Source of the DNA: Tardiphaga robiniae
GTDB lineage: Bacteria; Pseudomonadota; Alphaproteobacteria; Rhizobiales; Xanthobacteraceae
DNA: 64,000 bases
NCBI RefSeq assembly: GCF_001618955.1
Contig: NZ_LVYV01000034.1
Location: forward strand, 1-64,000
Direction: 5' to 3'
Notes under the pieces: generated by a model
The model's database searches: none
Told to the model about the DNA's origin: nothing
The model's input: the letters and a program-made list of their open reading frames with translations, nothing else
Shown here: in pieces, positions 23,584-31,846 of the stretch
How positions within the stretch are numbered: the first letter of the stretch is position 1
How the letters are laid out: every line of letters starts with the position of its first letter
Position numbers and translations under genes: made by a program

Positions 23584-24651
23584 ATGAAGAGCTTCAAGGT
23601 TCTCGAATTCAACGAGCCGCTGGGCGAGGTCGACGAGCAAACCCCGCAGCCGACCGGCACGCAGGTGCTGATCCGCGTGAAGGCTGCTGGCGTCTGCCAT
23701 AGCGACCTCCACATCTGGGAAGGCGGCTATGAACTCGGCCACGGCCGCAAGAAGCTGTCGCTGAAGGATCGCGGCATCACGCTGCCGCGCACCATGGGCC
23801 ACGAGACCGTCGGCGAAGTCATTGCCTTTGGTCCGGATGCGGAGCAGGAAGCGGGCGGCGTCAAGATTGGCGATATCGCGCTGGCCTATCCGTGGATCGG
23901 CTGCGGAAAATGCGCGGTCTGTCTTACTGGTGACGAGAACTTGTGTCTCGCGCCGCGCTGCCTCGGCGTGCATTGCGACGGCGGCTATTCAGATCACCTC
24001 CTGGTGCCGCATCCGCGCTACCTGATCGACCTCAAAGGCATGGATCCGGTTATCGCCGCGCCCTACGCCTGCTCGGGCGTCACCACCTATAGCGCGTTGA
24101 AGAAGATCGAGAGTGATCTCGGCAATCCGATCGTGATCTTCGGCGCTGGCGGCCTCGGCCTGATGGCGCTTGAACTGTTGAAGGCGATGGGCGGCAAGGG
24201 CGCCATCGTTGTCGATATCGATGCCAAGAAACGCGAAGCGGCCATCAAGGCGGGTGCGCTTGCAGCCGTGGACGGCAATGCGCCCGATGCGCTGGCGCAG
24301 CTCTCGCAGGCCGCCGGTCAGCCGATCCTGTCGGTGATCGATCTGGTCGGCACTCCGTCGACAACGCAGCTCGGCTTTGACGTGCTCTCCAAGGGCGGCA
24401 AGCTGATCATGGTCGGCCTGTTCGGTGGCGGCGCCACCTGGGCGCTGCCGCTGATCGCCATGAAGGCGCTGACCATCCAGGGCAGCTATGTCGGCAATCT
24501 CCGCGAGACCAAGGAATTGCTGGAGCTGGTGCGCACCAAGAAGGTGCAACCGATCCCGACGACCCCTATGCCGCTCGCAAAGGCCAATGCGGCGCTGAAC
24601 GATCTGAAAGACGGCAAGCTGGTCGGCCGCGCGATCCTCACGCCGGCGTAA
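23584..24651 (+). CDS. Zinc-dependent alcohol dehydrogenase family protein (355 aa)
   Basis: Medium-chain dehydrogenase/reductase. Catalytic zinc ligands are in GVCHSDLH and GHETVGEV. The structural zinc loop CGKCAVCLTGDENLC is complete, and the Rossmann motif is FGAGGLGLMALE. It oxidises an alcohol or reduces an aldehyde with NAD(P). Immediately upstream is the orphan CoxL-like gene, so alcohol to aldehyde to acid conversion by the pair is conceivable. The ribosome-binding site GGGAGAG precedes the ATG, and a strong terminator follows. Confidence 0.9.
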   Translation: MKSFKVLEFNEPLGEVDEQTPQPTGTQVLIRVKAAGVCHSDLHIWEGGYELGHGRKKLSLKDRGITLPRTMGHETVGEVIAFGPDAEQEAGGVKIGDIALAYPWIGCGKCAVCLTGDENLCLAPRCLGVHCDGGYSDHLLVPHPRYLIDLKGMDPVIAAPYACSGVTTYSALKKIESDLGNPIVIFGAGGLGLMALELLKAMGGKGAIVVDIDAKKREAAIKAGALAAVDGNAPDALAQLSQAAGQPILSVIDLVGTPSTTQLGFDVLSKGGKLIMVGLFGGGATWALPLIAMKALTIQGSYVGNLRETKELLELVRTKKVQPIPTTPMPLAKANAALNDLKDGKLVGRAILTPA

Positions 24652-24676
24652 GGTTGAAGCATTCATTCTGACGTTG

Positions 24677-24705
24677 AGAAGCGGCCTTCGGGCCGCTTCT
24701 TTTTT
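24677..24705 (+). terminator. Rho-independent terminator after the alcohol dehydrogenase gene
   Basis: AGAAGCGGCC (24677-24686), TTCG loop, GGCCGCTTCT (24691-24700), then a run of Ts to 24705. The ten-base perfect stem with a stable tetraloop and U-tract is a textbook terminator. It lies 26 bases after the stop codon at 24651. Confidence 0.93.
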
Positions 24706-24718
24706 GTCTCGAAGGCAA

Positions 24719-26041
24719 TTAGCCGGCCGTCACGTCCACCAGCTCCTCGCCATCAAGGACGCGCTTCGCCTTGGCGTGGTCGAGATCGCCTTCCCATGCG
24801 CCGACCACGACGGTGGCGACGCAGTTGCCGATCAGGTTGCCGAGCGCGCGGGCCATGCCGATGAACCAGTCTACCGACAGCACCAGCACGAGGCCGATGG
24901 CGGGAATACTCGGCACGGCATTCAGCGTCGCCGCAAGGATCACGATCGCTGAGCCCGGTACGCCGTGGGCGCCCTTCGACGTCACCAGCGAGACGCCCAG
25001 CACCAGCATGAGGTCGCCGAAGGACAGCGGTGTATTCGTGGCCTGCGCGATGAACACGACGGCCAGGGTCAGATAGATCGAGAACGCGTCGAGATTGAAC
25101 GAGTATCCGGTCGGGATCACGAGGCCGACCACGTTGTCCTTGACGCCAAGCCGTTCGAGCTTGCGCATGATCTGTGGCAGCACTGCATCCGAGGACGCGG
25201 TGGCCAGCACGATGGTGAGTTCCTCGCGCAGGTAGTTCAGGAATTTGATGATGTTGAGTCCGGCCAGCGCCATGACGCCGCCGAGCACACCGAAGACGAA
25301 GATCGCGACCGAGACATAGAACAGCACGACCAGCGAGACGAGTTGCTTCAGCGATCCGACACCGTAGCGTCCGACCGTATAGGCGACAGCGCCGAGCACG
25401 CCGATCGGGGCGAGGCGAACGATCAATCCCATGGCGCGGAACAGAACGGTCGATACGGCTTCGATGAAACTGGAGATGCGTTCACCTTTCTCGCCGCCGA
25501 CCAGCGCCAGGCTGGTGCCGAAGAGGATGGCGAAGAACAGCACCTGCAGGACGTCGTTGCGCGCCAGAGCGTCGAACGAGGTGGTCGGAATGATGTTGAG
25601 CAGGAAGCTGCCGATGCCGCCGCCCTGCAGCTTGTGAGCGTTGTCGGCGACCGTCGTGAGTGCCTTGCCGTCGAGCGAGGCCGGATTGATGTTCATGCCG
25701 TGGCCCGGGCCGAACAGATAGGCCAGCACCAGGCCGACAACGAGCGCCAGCGTGGTCATGGCCTCGAAATAGATCAGCGCCTTGACGCCGACCCTGCCGA
25801 CCTTCTTGAGGTCGCCGGCACCCGCAATCCCATGCACCACCACACAGAACACGATGGGGGCCACAATCATGGAGATGAGTTTGAGGAACGCGTCGCTGAA
25901 GACCTTCAGGCCGACGGCGAAGTCCGGCACGGCAATGCCGAGGACGATGCCGAGCAGCAGCGCGACGAGCACCTGCACGAAGAGCGACTGATAGAGAGGC
26001 TTGCGGATTGGTTCGATGCCGGTAACCGTAGCTGTAGACAT
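24719..26041 (-). CDS. dctA: C4-dicarboxylate:cation symporter DctA
   Basis: A 440-residue secondary transporter of the dicarboxylate/amino acid:cation symporter family, importing succinate, malate and fumarate. It has about eight membrane spans plus two re-entrant loops. Signatures include KLISMIVAPIVFCVVVHGIAG, ATASSDAVLPQIMRKLERLG and VIPTGYSFNLDAFSIYL. In rhizobia DctA feeds nitrogen fixation and is driven by sigma-54 and DctD. A near-perfect sigma-54 element lies just upstream here, but no dctBD genes are in the window. Confidence 0.96.
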   Translation of the reverse strand: MSTATVTGIEPIRKPLYQSLFVQVLVALLLGIVLGIAVPDFAVGLKVFSDAFLKLISMIVAPIVFCVVVHGIAGAGDLKKVGRVGVKALIYFEAMTTLALVVGLVLAYLFGPGHGMNINPASLDGKALTTVADNAHKLQGGGIGSFLLNIIPTTSFDALARNDVLQVLFFAILFGTSLALVGGEKGERISSFIEAVSTVLFRAMGLIVRLAPIGVLGAVAYTVGRYGVGSLKQLVSLVVLFYVSVAIFVFGVLGGVMALAGLNIIKFLNYLREELTIVLATASSDAVLPQIMRKLERLGVKDNVVGLVIPTGYSFNLDAFSIYLTLAVVFIAQATNTPLSFGDLMLVLGVSLVTSKGAHGVPGSAIVILAATLNAVPSIPAIGLVLVLSVDWFIGMARALGNLIGNCVATVVVGAWEGDLDHAKAKRVLDGEELVDVTAG

Positions 26042-26073
26042 GGTTCGCTCCCCCTGAGGTTCACGAATATTCC

Positions 26074-26089
26074 AGCAACAACCGTGCCA
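26074..26089 (-). promoter_or_regulatory. Sigma-54 promoter for dctA
   Basis: The minus strand reads TGGCACG-GTTG-TTGCT, matching the sigma-54 consensus at every defined position with GG-N10-GC spacing. The expected start near 26063 leaves about 21 bases before the dctA ATG at 26041. Control of dctA by sigma-54 is established in rhizobia, which strengthens the call. Confidence 0.88.
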
Positions 26090-26205
26090 CCGCTAGGTGC
26101 AGATGCGTAAAATCTCGCCGCGGTTACGGCGAGCTCTTTTCGCGTCGAGGGGGGATTGAAATCGAGCCGATCGGCGGCCGGGTCGCTCCGGCGGCCATGC
26201 GACGA

Positions 26206-26577
26206 TTACTTCTCTTCGTCGGCAATCGCTTCCATCAGGACGACCATCTGGCGCTGGACCGTCTGGCTCTTGATGCGGCTGTAAGCACGAAGCAAGCGGA
26301 GGCTGAAAGCGCTATCGAGGAACAGCAAGCTTTCCACTTCGCGGGTCTTGCCATCGCCATCGTAGAAGAACGTGACCGGCACATCGAGCGCCGTCGCAAT
26401 CTGCTGAAGCCGCGCAGCGCCAACGCGATTGACACCCTTTTCGTACTTCTGAACCTGCTGGAAGCTGACGCCCAGCTTTTCGCCTAAATCCGCCTGCGAA
26501 ATTTTCTGCTCAACACGACGCAGACGGATCCTCTTGCCCATCTCAATGTCGGGTTTGCCGGCGCTACGTTGCTTCAT
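26206..26577 (-). CDS. XRE-family helix-turn-helix regulator (123 aa)
   Basis: Small DNA-binding protein. An HTH_3 domain occupies residues about 13-70 (GKRIRLRRVEQKISQADLGE, VSFQQVQKYEKGVNRVGAAR), followed by a helical tail with DVPVTFFYDGD and a leucine-rich stretch FLDSAFSLRLLRAYSRI. Homologues of this layout are common in Rhizobiales, but I know no defined target for it. It stands alone, upstream of dctA on the same strand (164-base gap containing the dctA promoter) and downstream of an AT-richer gap. Confidence 0.85.
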   Translation of the reverse strand: MKQRSAGKPDIEMGKRIRLRRVEQKISQADLGEKLGVSFQQVQKYEKGVNRVGAARLQQIATALDVPVTFFYDGDGKTREVESLLFLDSAFSLRLLRAYSRIKSQTVQRQMVVLMEAIADEEK

Positions 26578-27198
26578 TCGTCACCATTCAGTTTGTTTGA
26601 ATAAGGGAGTTTGGTTATATTTTCTTGGTTAGAGCTTCTTAGCCCGAGAGCCCTTAAAGCTAACTTTCAAAGGCATCTCTGTTATACACATCGTCATGAC
26701 GATTGGGATGGCTGAAATCGTCGCGATACTCGAATTGATCGACACGTAATCGCGAGGGTCATCCAATCGTACAAAAAACCTTGCGGTATTCTGTTGCTAC
26801 TTCGCACTGCTTGCAAAACTTCCAACGAATACCGGAACTCAATTTCTATCGATACGGGCCTTGCAGCGGAAGCGAAAGTACAAGTTGGTCATCATGCTAT
26901 ACACATGTGACTTGCCTGACGCACGCAGGATAACTGAGAGTCGTTCGCATTCGGAAGCTGCAAATCTCTGGCATGCAGCATTCCATGCGATTTCCAGCTG
27001 CAATTTCGCACTTTACGATCTCCTGTGTAGCACCGACGTAATATCACAATTCCGTGGGTGGTTGTTGCTACGTCCCATGCGCACCGGAAGTTTCATTCCA
27101 AATTCTCACTGAGAGAGAATTTCATTTGATTCGTGCTGAACGCGACCGGTGCCCGGTGGCGCGCGCCGACTGAGCAATATTGATCATACCGTCCGTTA
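26578..27198. other. 621-base AT-richer intergenic region, no convincing gene
   Basis: Clearly lower GC than its surroundings. One 83-codon frame (26861-27112, plus) has no ribosome-binding site, unusual composition (many Cys, Ser, His) and no family I know, so I leave it uncalled. Features of possible interest are two related GYTATACACAT motifs (26682-26691 and 26894-26903) and the short palindrome CGTCATGACG near 26693. It may be a remnant of transferred DNA or a regulatory region for the XRE gene. Confidence 0.5.
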
Positions 27199-28455
27199 CT
27201 AAACATTGCTGTCGGTAATCGCGGAGTAGATCATGGTACGCAGCTCGCGCCGGATCGGATAGGTGCTCGATGGCAACAGCTGCGTCATAAAGATTGCGAT
27301 CAACTGTTCAGCCGGATCTATCCAGAATGCCGTGCTCGCCGCGCCGCCCCATGCATACTCACCGGCGCTGCCGGGGATCATGGTCTTGGCGGGATTCATC
27401 GTCACCGAAAATCCGAGTCCGAAGCCGATGCCGGCATAGCTCGCTTCGCTGAACATCGACTTCGACATTTCGGTGAGATCGCGGCCGCCGGGCAGGTGAT
27501 TGCTGGTCATCAATGCGATGGTCTTTGGGGACAGCAAGCGCACGTCGCCAAGCGCGCCGCCATTGAGCAGTGCGCGGCAGAAGGTGAGATAGTCAGCGGT
27601 TGTCGAACACAGGCCGCCGCCGCCGGAGATCATCGAGGGCGGGGACAAGAATGAACTCGTCGCGGGATCGTCCTGCAAAGTGAGGCCGCCCTTGCCATCG
27701 GCGGCGTAACAGGCGGCGAAGCGATGCGCCTTGTCGGAAGGCACAAAGAAGTTGGTATCAGTCATGCCGAGCGGGTCGAAGATGCGCTCCTGCAGAAATT
27801 GTTCGAATGGTTTCCCGGCGATCTTCTCGATGAGATAGCCGACCACATCGGTCGAGACCGAATAATTCCACGCGTCGCCTGGCGAGAACTCCAGAGGGAT
27901 TTTGGCGAGATCTGAAATCATTGACGTCAGCGTACCGGATTTCTCGACCTCGCCGATCTTGAGCGCACGATAAGCGGCATCGACATTGGTGCGTTGCTGG
28001 AATCCGTATGTGAGTCCGGATGTGTGCCGTAGCAGGTCGATGATCTGCATCGGACGGGCCGGTGGCTTCGTCAGGAATGGTGCCGTCACGCCAGCCTGAA
28101 ATACGCCGAGATTTGCCCATTCAGGAATATATTTATGAACGGGTTCATCGAGCGCGACACGTCCTTCCTCCACCAGCATCATGAAGGCGACTGTCGTGAT
28201 CGGCTTGGTCATCGAATAGATGCGGAAGATCGTATCGTCCTTGACGGGGGCTTTGCGCTCCACATCGGCAAAGCCCTGTGCCGTGCTGTGCACGATTTCG
28301 CCGCGGCGATAGACCAGCAGCCGTGTGCCGGGAAGGCGGCCGGCATCGACATAGCGCTGCTTGAGATGCGCTTCGACGCGGGCCAGTGCCGTGGTCGACA
28401 TGCCGACCTGTTCGGGTGACGCAGACGAAGGGCTCAGGCTTTGGGACGACGGCAT
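27199..28455 (-). CDS. Serine hydrolase, class-C beta-lactamase/esterase-like (418 aa)
   Basis: Penicillin-binding-protein-fold serine hydrolase resembling EstB-type esterases. The active-site motif is S81-MT-K84 (FRIYSMTKPITT), the tyrosine motif is in WNYSVSTDVVGYL, and a GGAASTAFW stretch stands where a KTG-like triad is expected. No signal peptide is evident, so it is probably cytoplasmic with an esterase or peptidase role rather than a secreted beta-lactamase. It stands alone, divergent from the intradiol dioxygenase gene. Confidence 0.88.
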   Translation of the reverse strand: MPSSQSLSPSSASPEQVGMSTTALARVEAHLKQRYVDAGRLPGTRLLVYRRGEIVHSTAQGFADVERKAPVKDDTIFRIYSMTKPITTVAFMMLVEEGRVALDEPVHKYIPEWANLGVFQAGVTAPFLTKPPARPMQIIDLLRHTSGLTYGFQQRTNVDAAYRALKIGEVEKSGTLTSMISDLAKIPLEFSPGDAWNYSVSTDVVGYLIEKIAGKPFEQFLQERIFDPLGMTDTNFFVPSDKAHRFAACYAADGKGGLTLQDDPATSSFLSPPSMISGGGGLCSTTADYLTFCRALLNGGALGDVRLLSPKTIALMTSNHLPGGRDLTEMSKSMFSEASYAGIGFGLGFSVTMNPAKTMIPGSAGEYAWGGAASTAFWIDPAEQLIAIFMTQLLPSSTYPIRRELRTMIYSAITDSNV

Positions 28456-28607
28456 TGCAGCATCACTCCGATGTGTGGACGCGGCTCGTTTCTATGGATG
28501 AAAATCAGCGGTTGTCCATATGGGTTTGTAGCGCGGCGAGCTTACGTGAAGCTCTGTTTGGTGTATCGTTAAAGATGCAATTGCGTCGTGTTGCTCAGGA
28601 TGGAATT

Positions 28608-29519
28608 ATGACCCAATTCAATGACACTGAACTCACTGCGGCCGTCATCCAGAGCTTCGACAGGACGCCCGATCCGCGCACGAAATTCCTGCTGCAAGAA
28701 CTCGTAAAGTCTTTGCACGACTATGTCCGCAGGACCGATCTCACCTTCGGTGAATGGGAAGTGGCGATCGACTTCCTGACCCGCACGGGCCAGAAATGCA
28801 CGCCGATCCGGCAGGAGTTCATTTTGCTCTCTGACGTGCTGGGCGTCTCGATGCTGGTCGATGCCGTCAACCACAGGGAGCGTGAGGGGGCCACACAGAC
28901 GACGGTGCTCGGACCGTTCTATGTCGGCGAGCATCCCGTCATGGCGCATGGCGCTGATATCTCTCCGGGCCTCACGGGTGAGCGCATGTTCGTGCAGAGC
29001 CGCGTCACCGATCTCGATGGCAAGCCGCTGGCCGGCGTGCCGGTCGATATCTGGCATGCCGATGATGACGGTTTCTACGACTCGCAGAAGGCCAGCTATG
29101 CCACGCAGGGCCCCTCGTCGCGCGCGCGCTTCATCACCGACAGTGATGGCCGGCTGTTTTTCCGCACCATTCTGCCCTGCAGCTATCCGATCCCGACCGA
29201 TGGACCGGCCGGGGATCTTGTGCTGAAGACGGGACGTCATCCGATGCGTCCGGCGCATGTGCACTTTCTCGTCGCAGCTCCCGGCTATGAACCGCTGATT
29301 ACCCACGTCTTCATCGAGGGCGACGAATATCTCGACTCCGATGTGGTGTTCGGCGTGAAGGACGATCTGATCGCCACTGTCGAGAACCGCAGCGACGCCT
29401 TCATGCCTGATGGTCAGCCTGCCACGGGGCCGTGGCATCTGATGACTTATAATTTCCGGATGAAGCCAGGCGAGGGCACGGTTCCTCAGCCGATGATGCC
29501 GGAAAAGGCCGAGGCGTAA
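28608..29519 (+). CDS. Intradiol ring-cleavage dioxygenase, hydroxyquinol 1,2-dioxygenase-like (303 aa)
   Basis: Non-haem Fe(III) dioxygenase that cleaves catechol or hydroxyquinol between the hydroxyls. It has the N-terminal dimerisation helix domain (residues about 1-100), then the catalytic sandwich with ligand tyrosines in LGPFYVGEHP and SYPIPTDGP and ligand histidines in RPAHVHFLV. The frame is open upstream to 28386, but the ATG at 28608 begins the family sequence with AGGATGG before it. Length and motifs fit hydroxyquinol 1,2-dioxygenases best. No other aromatic-degradation gene is nearby. Confidence 0.88.
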   Translation: MTQFNDTELTAAVIQSFDRTPDPRTKFLLQELVKSLHDYVRRTDLTFGEWEVAIDFLTRTGQKCTPIRQEFILLSDVLGVSMLVDAVNHREREGATQTTVLGPFYVGEHPVMAHGADISPGLTGERMFVQSRVTDLDGKPLAGVPVDIWHADDDGFYDSQKASYATQGPSSRARFITDSDGRLFFRTILPCSYPIPTDGPAGDLVLKTGRHPMRPAHVHFLVAAPGYEPLITHVFIEGDEYLDSDVVFGVKDDLIATVENRSDAFMPDGQPATGPWHLMTYNFRMKPGEGTVPQPMMPEKAEA

Positions 29520-29546
29520 GCGATCTCGGCCGTCTGCCATCTGCGA

Positions 29547-30062
29547 TCAGGTCGCGCTCCAGTCGCGTTGCGAGAGTTCCTGCAGCGACTCCAGGAAGAA
29601 CTGATCGAATAGGAACGGGGTTTCACCGGGGAATGCGGGTGGCGCGATGAGGGTGATCATGCCTAACAGCGCGCGGCCGAGTTCGCCGATGCGCTCGGCA
29701 AAGGCCTCGAGCCCGCTGCGATCAGAACTCTCGACGACTGCGTGGAGTGCGCCTTTGGTTTGTGCGATCTGTAGATCGACATCGTCGACGGCGCGATCGA
29801 GAGCATCGATATCGACATCCACAGTGACAGCGTTGTCTTTGGCGGGAATCAGTGCGTCTTCAAGGACGCTCTTTCGGAACATATGAAGTTGCCGCGAGAC
29901 ATCCTCGAAATGACCGAACGCTGCCGCCGCATTCGCTTCGAGATCGCTTTTGCCCTGAGACAGGATCGCCGCCGCGGACACCACGGTCGCCGCCTTCAGG
30001 GTGCTCATCACCTTCCGGAGTGATGCGAGGGCAGGTTCGGTGATCACCGGAATGGTCGGCAT
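29547..30062 (-). CDS. Hypothetical helical protein (171 aa)
   Basis: No family recognised. The protein is largely alpha-helical and acidic, with long heptad-like stretches (ALDRAVDDVDLQIAQTKGAL) but no signal peptide or membrane span. I start at the ATG at 30062 (MPTIPVITEP). The frame extends to 30281, but the extension is basic and low in conserved character. It is convergent with the dioxygenase gene (27-base gap), and divergent from the nitrate operon. The codon pattern fits a real gene. Function unknown. Confidence 0.6.
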   Translation of the reverse strand: MPTIPVITEPALASLRKVMSTLKAATVVSAAAILSQGKSDLEANAAAAFGHFEDVSRQLHMFRKSVLEDALIPAKDNAVTVDVDIDALDRAVDDVDLQIAQTKGALHAVVESSDRSGLEAFAERIGELGRALLGMITLIAPPAFPGETPFLFDQFFLESLQELSQRDWSAT

Positions 30063-30478
30063 GAGGCGGTCCGTTCGAGAGAAACTGGAGCCGGTTGATA
30101 GCACCGATCCGCCGGCCGGCGCGCCGACGAGGTCAGTAAAATAACACCTCATCATTCGCTGCCTATTCCGCGTGCGTCGCACAATAAATAAGCGTCCCGC
30201 AAGTTTTCGATGCGTGTGGTTCTTCGCGCTGGCGCTGTTGCCTTGGGGTAAGTGGCTGCAATTTATCGAAATTTCCATCACGCGGCGATTGGCACGAACT
30301 TTGAATAGTTCTTAGCGACGCCATTGTAGCCGTCACAATCAATCACCAGCCAGCATTGCCATCATGGGGCCTCCCCCAGACGCGCCGCTATGTCCGTACG
30401 CCTTCGACCGAAGTGCGCTGTGACGAGGGGCCGATGACGGTGCAGGCCATCCGAGGCGCGAAAGGACGACAGCAGCAC
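30063..30478. other. Nitrate operon control region and leader
   Basis: This 416-base gap contains the sigma-54-type element at 30290-30305 and about 165 bases of presumed leader before nrtA. The leader holds two small hairpins: TGGGG/CCCCA at 30365-30378 and CTTCG/CGAAG at 30402-30413. In Bradyrhizobium, NasT antitermination acts on leaders of nitrate genes, so this region is a candidate, but I see no U-tract terminator. An ATG at 30434 is in frame with nrtA and is an alternative start. Confidence 0.45.
30290..30305 (+). promoter_or_regulatory. Candidate sigma-54 promoter for the nitrate assimilation operon
   Basis: TGGCACG-AACT-TTGAA: a perfect -24 half and correct spacing, with the -12 half carrying GA where GC is usual. 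The predicted start is near 30315. Nitrogen control of nas genes through NtrC and sigma-54 is established in several proteobacteria. Confidence 0.6.
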
Positions 30479-31795
30479 ATGACGAAGTCAGAGACCAACA
30501 AGCCGGGCCGCAAGATCAGCCGCCGTCAGCTTCTGAAAGCCGGCGCGGGAACCGCTGCCTTGCTCGCGGCCGCCCGACTGAACTTCCCTGGCGGCGCCTT
30601 CGCGCAGGATACCGGTCCCGAAGTGAAGGGCGCCAAGCTCGGTTTCATCGCGCTGAGCGATGCCGGTCCGCTGTTCGTCGCCAAGGACAAGGGCCTGTTC
30701 GCCAAATACGGCATGCCTGATGTGGAAGTGTCGAAGCAGGCCTCGTGGGGCACGCTGCGCGACAATATGGTGCTCGGCTCCGAAGGCAACGGCATCGATG
30801 GCGCGCATATCCTGACGCCGATGCCGTACCTGATCTCGTCCGGCAAGGTCACCCAGAACAATCAGCCGACGCCGATGTACATCCTCGCGCGTCTCAATCT
30901 CGATGCGCAGTGCATCTCGGTCGGCAATGAATATGCCGATCTGAAGGTTGGCCTCGATGTCGCGCCGCTAAAAGCGGCGTTCGAGAAGAAGAAGGCTGCA
31001 GGCAAGTCGGTGAAGGTCGCGATGACCTTCCCGGGCGGCACCCATGACCTCTGGATTCGCTACTGGCTCGCCGCCGGCGGCATCGATCCCGACAAGGATG
31101 TTGAGACCATCACCGTGCCGCCGCCGCAGATGGTGGCGAATATGAAGGTCGGCACCATGGATGCGTTCTGCGTTGGTGAGCCGTGGCCCGGCCAGCTCGT
31201 GCACCAGAAGATCGGCTACACCGCGGTGAACACCGGCGAGATCTGGAACAAGCATCCGGAGAAGTCGCTCGGCATGCGCGCGGCCTGGGTCGACAAGAAT
31301 CCGAAGGCGGCGAAGGCCATCACCATGGCCATCATGGAAGCCCAGCAGTGGGCCGACAAGATGGAGAACAAAGAAGAGCTCGCTACCATCATGGGCAAGC
31401 GGCAGTGGATCAACTGCCCCGTCGAGGACATTCTCGATCGCGCCCGTGGCAAGTTCGACTACGGGACCGGCAAGGTGGTCGAGAACTCGCCGCACATCAT
31501 GAAGTACTGGAAGGACTTCGCATCCTATCCGTTCCAGAGCCACGACCTCTGGTTCATGACCGAGGACATCCGCTGGGGCAAATACGAGCCCGGCTTCGAC
31601 AGCAAGGCCCTCATCGCCAAGGTCAACCGCGAGGATATCTGGCGTGACGCGGCGAAGACCATGGGCGTCGCTGCCGCCGAGATCCCGACCTCGACCTCGC
31701 GCGGAAAAGAGACCTTCTTCGACGGCAAGGTGTTCGATCCGGAAAACCCGGCAGCCTACCTCAAGTCGCTCGCCATCAAGCGCGTCGAAGTCTGA
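30479..31795 (+). CDS. nrtA: Nitrate ABC transporter substrate-binding protein NrtA
   Basis: Periplasmic nitrate/nitrite-binding protein of the NrtA/CmpA family. It has a Tat-type signal (KISRRQLLKAGAGTAALLAA, then GAFAQ-DT), and the mature protein starts KLGFIALSDAGPLFVAKDKG. GTHDLWIRYWLAAGGIDPD and CVGEPWPGQL are typical of the family. I chose the ATG at 30479, which gives a normal short n-region. An in-frame ATG at 30434 would add 15 residues. First gene of the operon nrtABC-glb-glb-flp-nasC. Confidence 0.93.
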   Translation: MTKSETNKPGRKISRRQLLKAGAGTAALLAAARLNFPGGAFAQDTGPEVKGAKLGFIALSDAGPLFVAKDKGLFAKYGMPDVEVSKQASWGTLRDNMVLGSEGNGIDGAHILTPMPYLISSGKVTQNNQPTPMYILARLNLDAQCISVGNEYADLKVGLDVAPLKAAFEKKKAAGKSVKVAMTFPGGTHDLWIRYWLAAGGIDPDKDVETITVPPPQMVANMKVGTMDAFCVGEPWPGQLVHQKIGYTAVNTGEIWNKHPEKSLGMRAAWVDKNPKAAKAITMAIMEAQQWADKMENKEELATIMGKRQWINCPVEDILDRARGKFDYGTGKVVENSPHIMKYWKDFASYPFQSHDLWFMTEDIRWGKYEPGFDSKALIAKVNREDIWRDAAKTMGVAAAEIPTSTSRGKETFFDGKVFDPENPAAYLKSLAIKRVEV

Positions 31796-31846
31796 AACTC
31801 ACGTCTGGGACCGATGCGGACTAGCTGAAATGACGGAGACAGTGCG

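Noticed and set aside
26861-27112. Possible 83-residue protein in the AT-rich gap
   Set aside because: No ribosome-binding site, odd composition and no recognisable family. Kept only as part of the gap description.
27199-28455. Antibiotic-resistance beta-lactamase
   Set aside because: SxxK and the tyrosine motif are present, but there is no signal peptide and the overall layout is that of EstB-like esterases. A resistance role is not supported.
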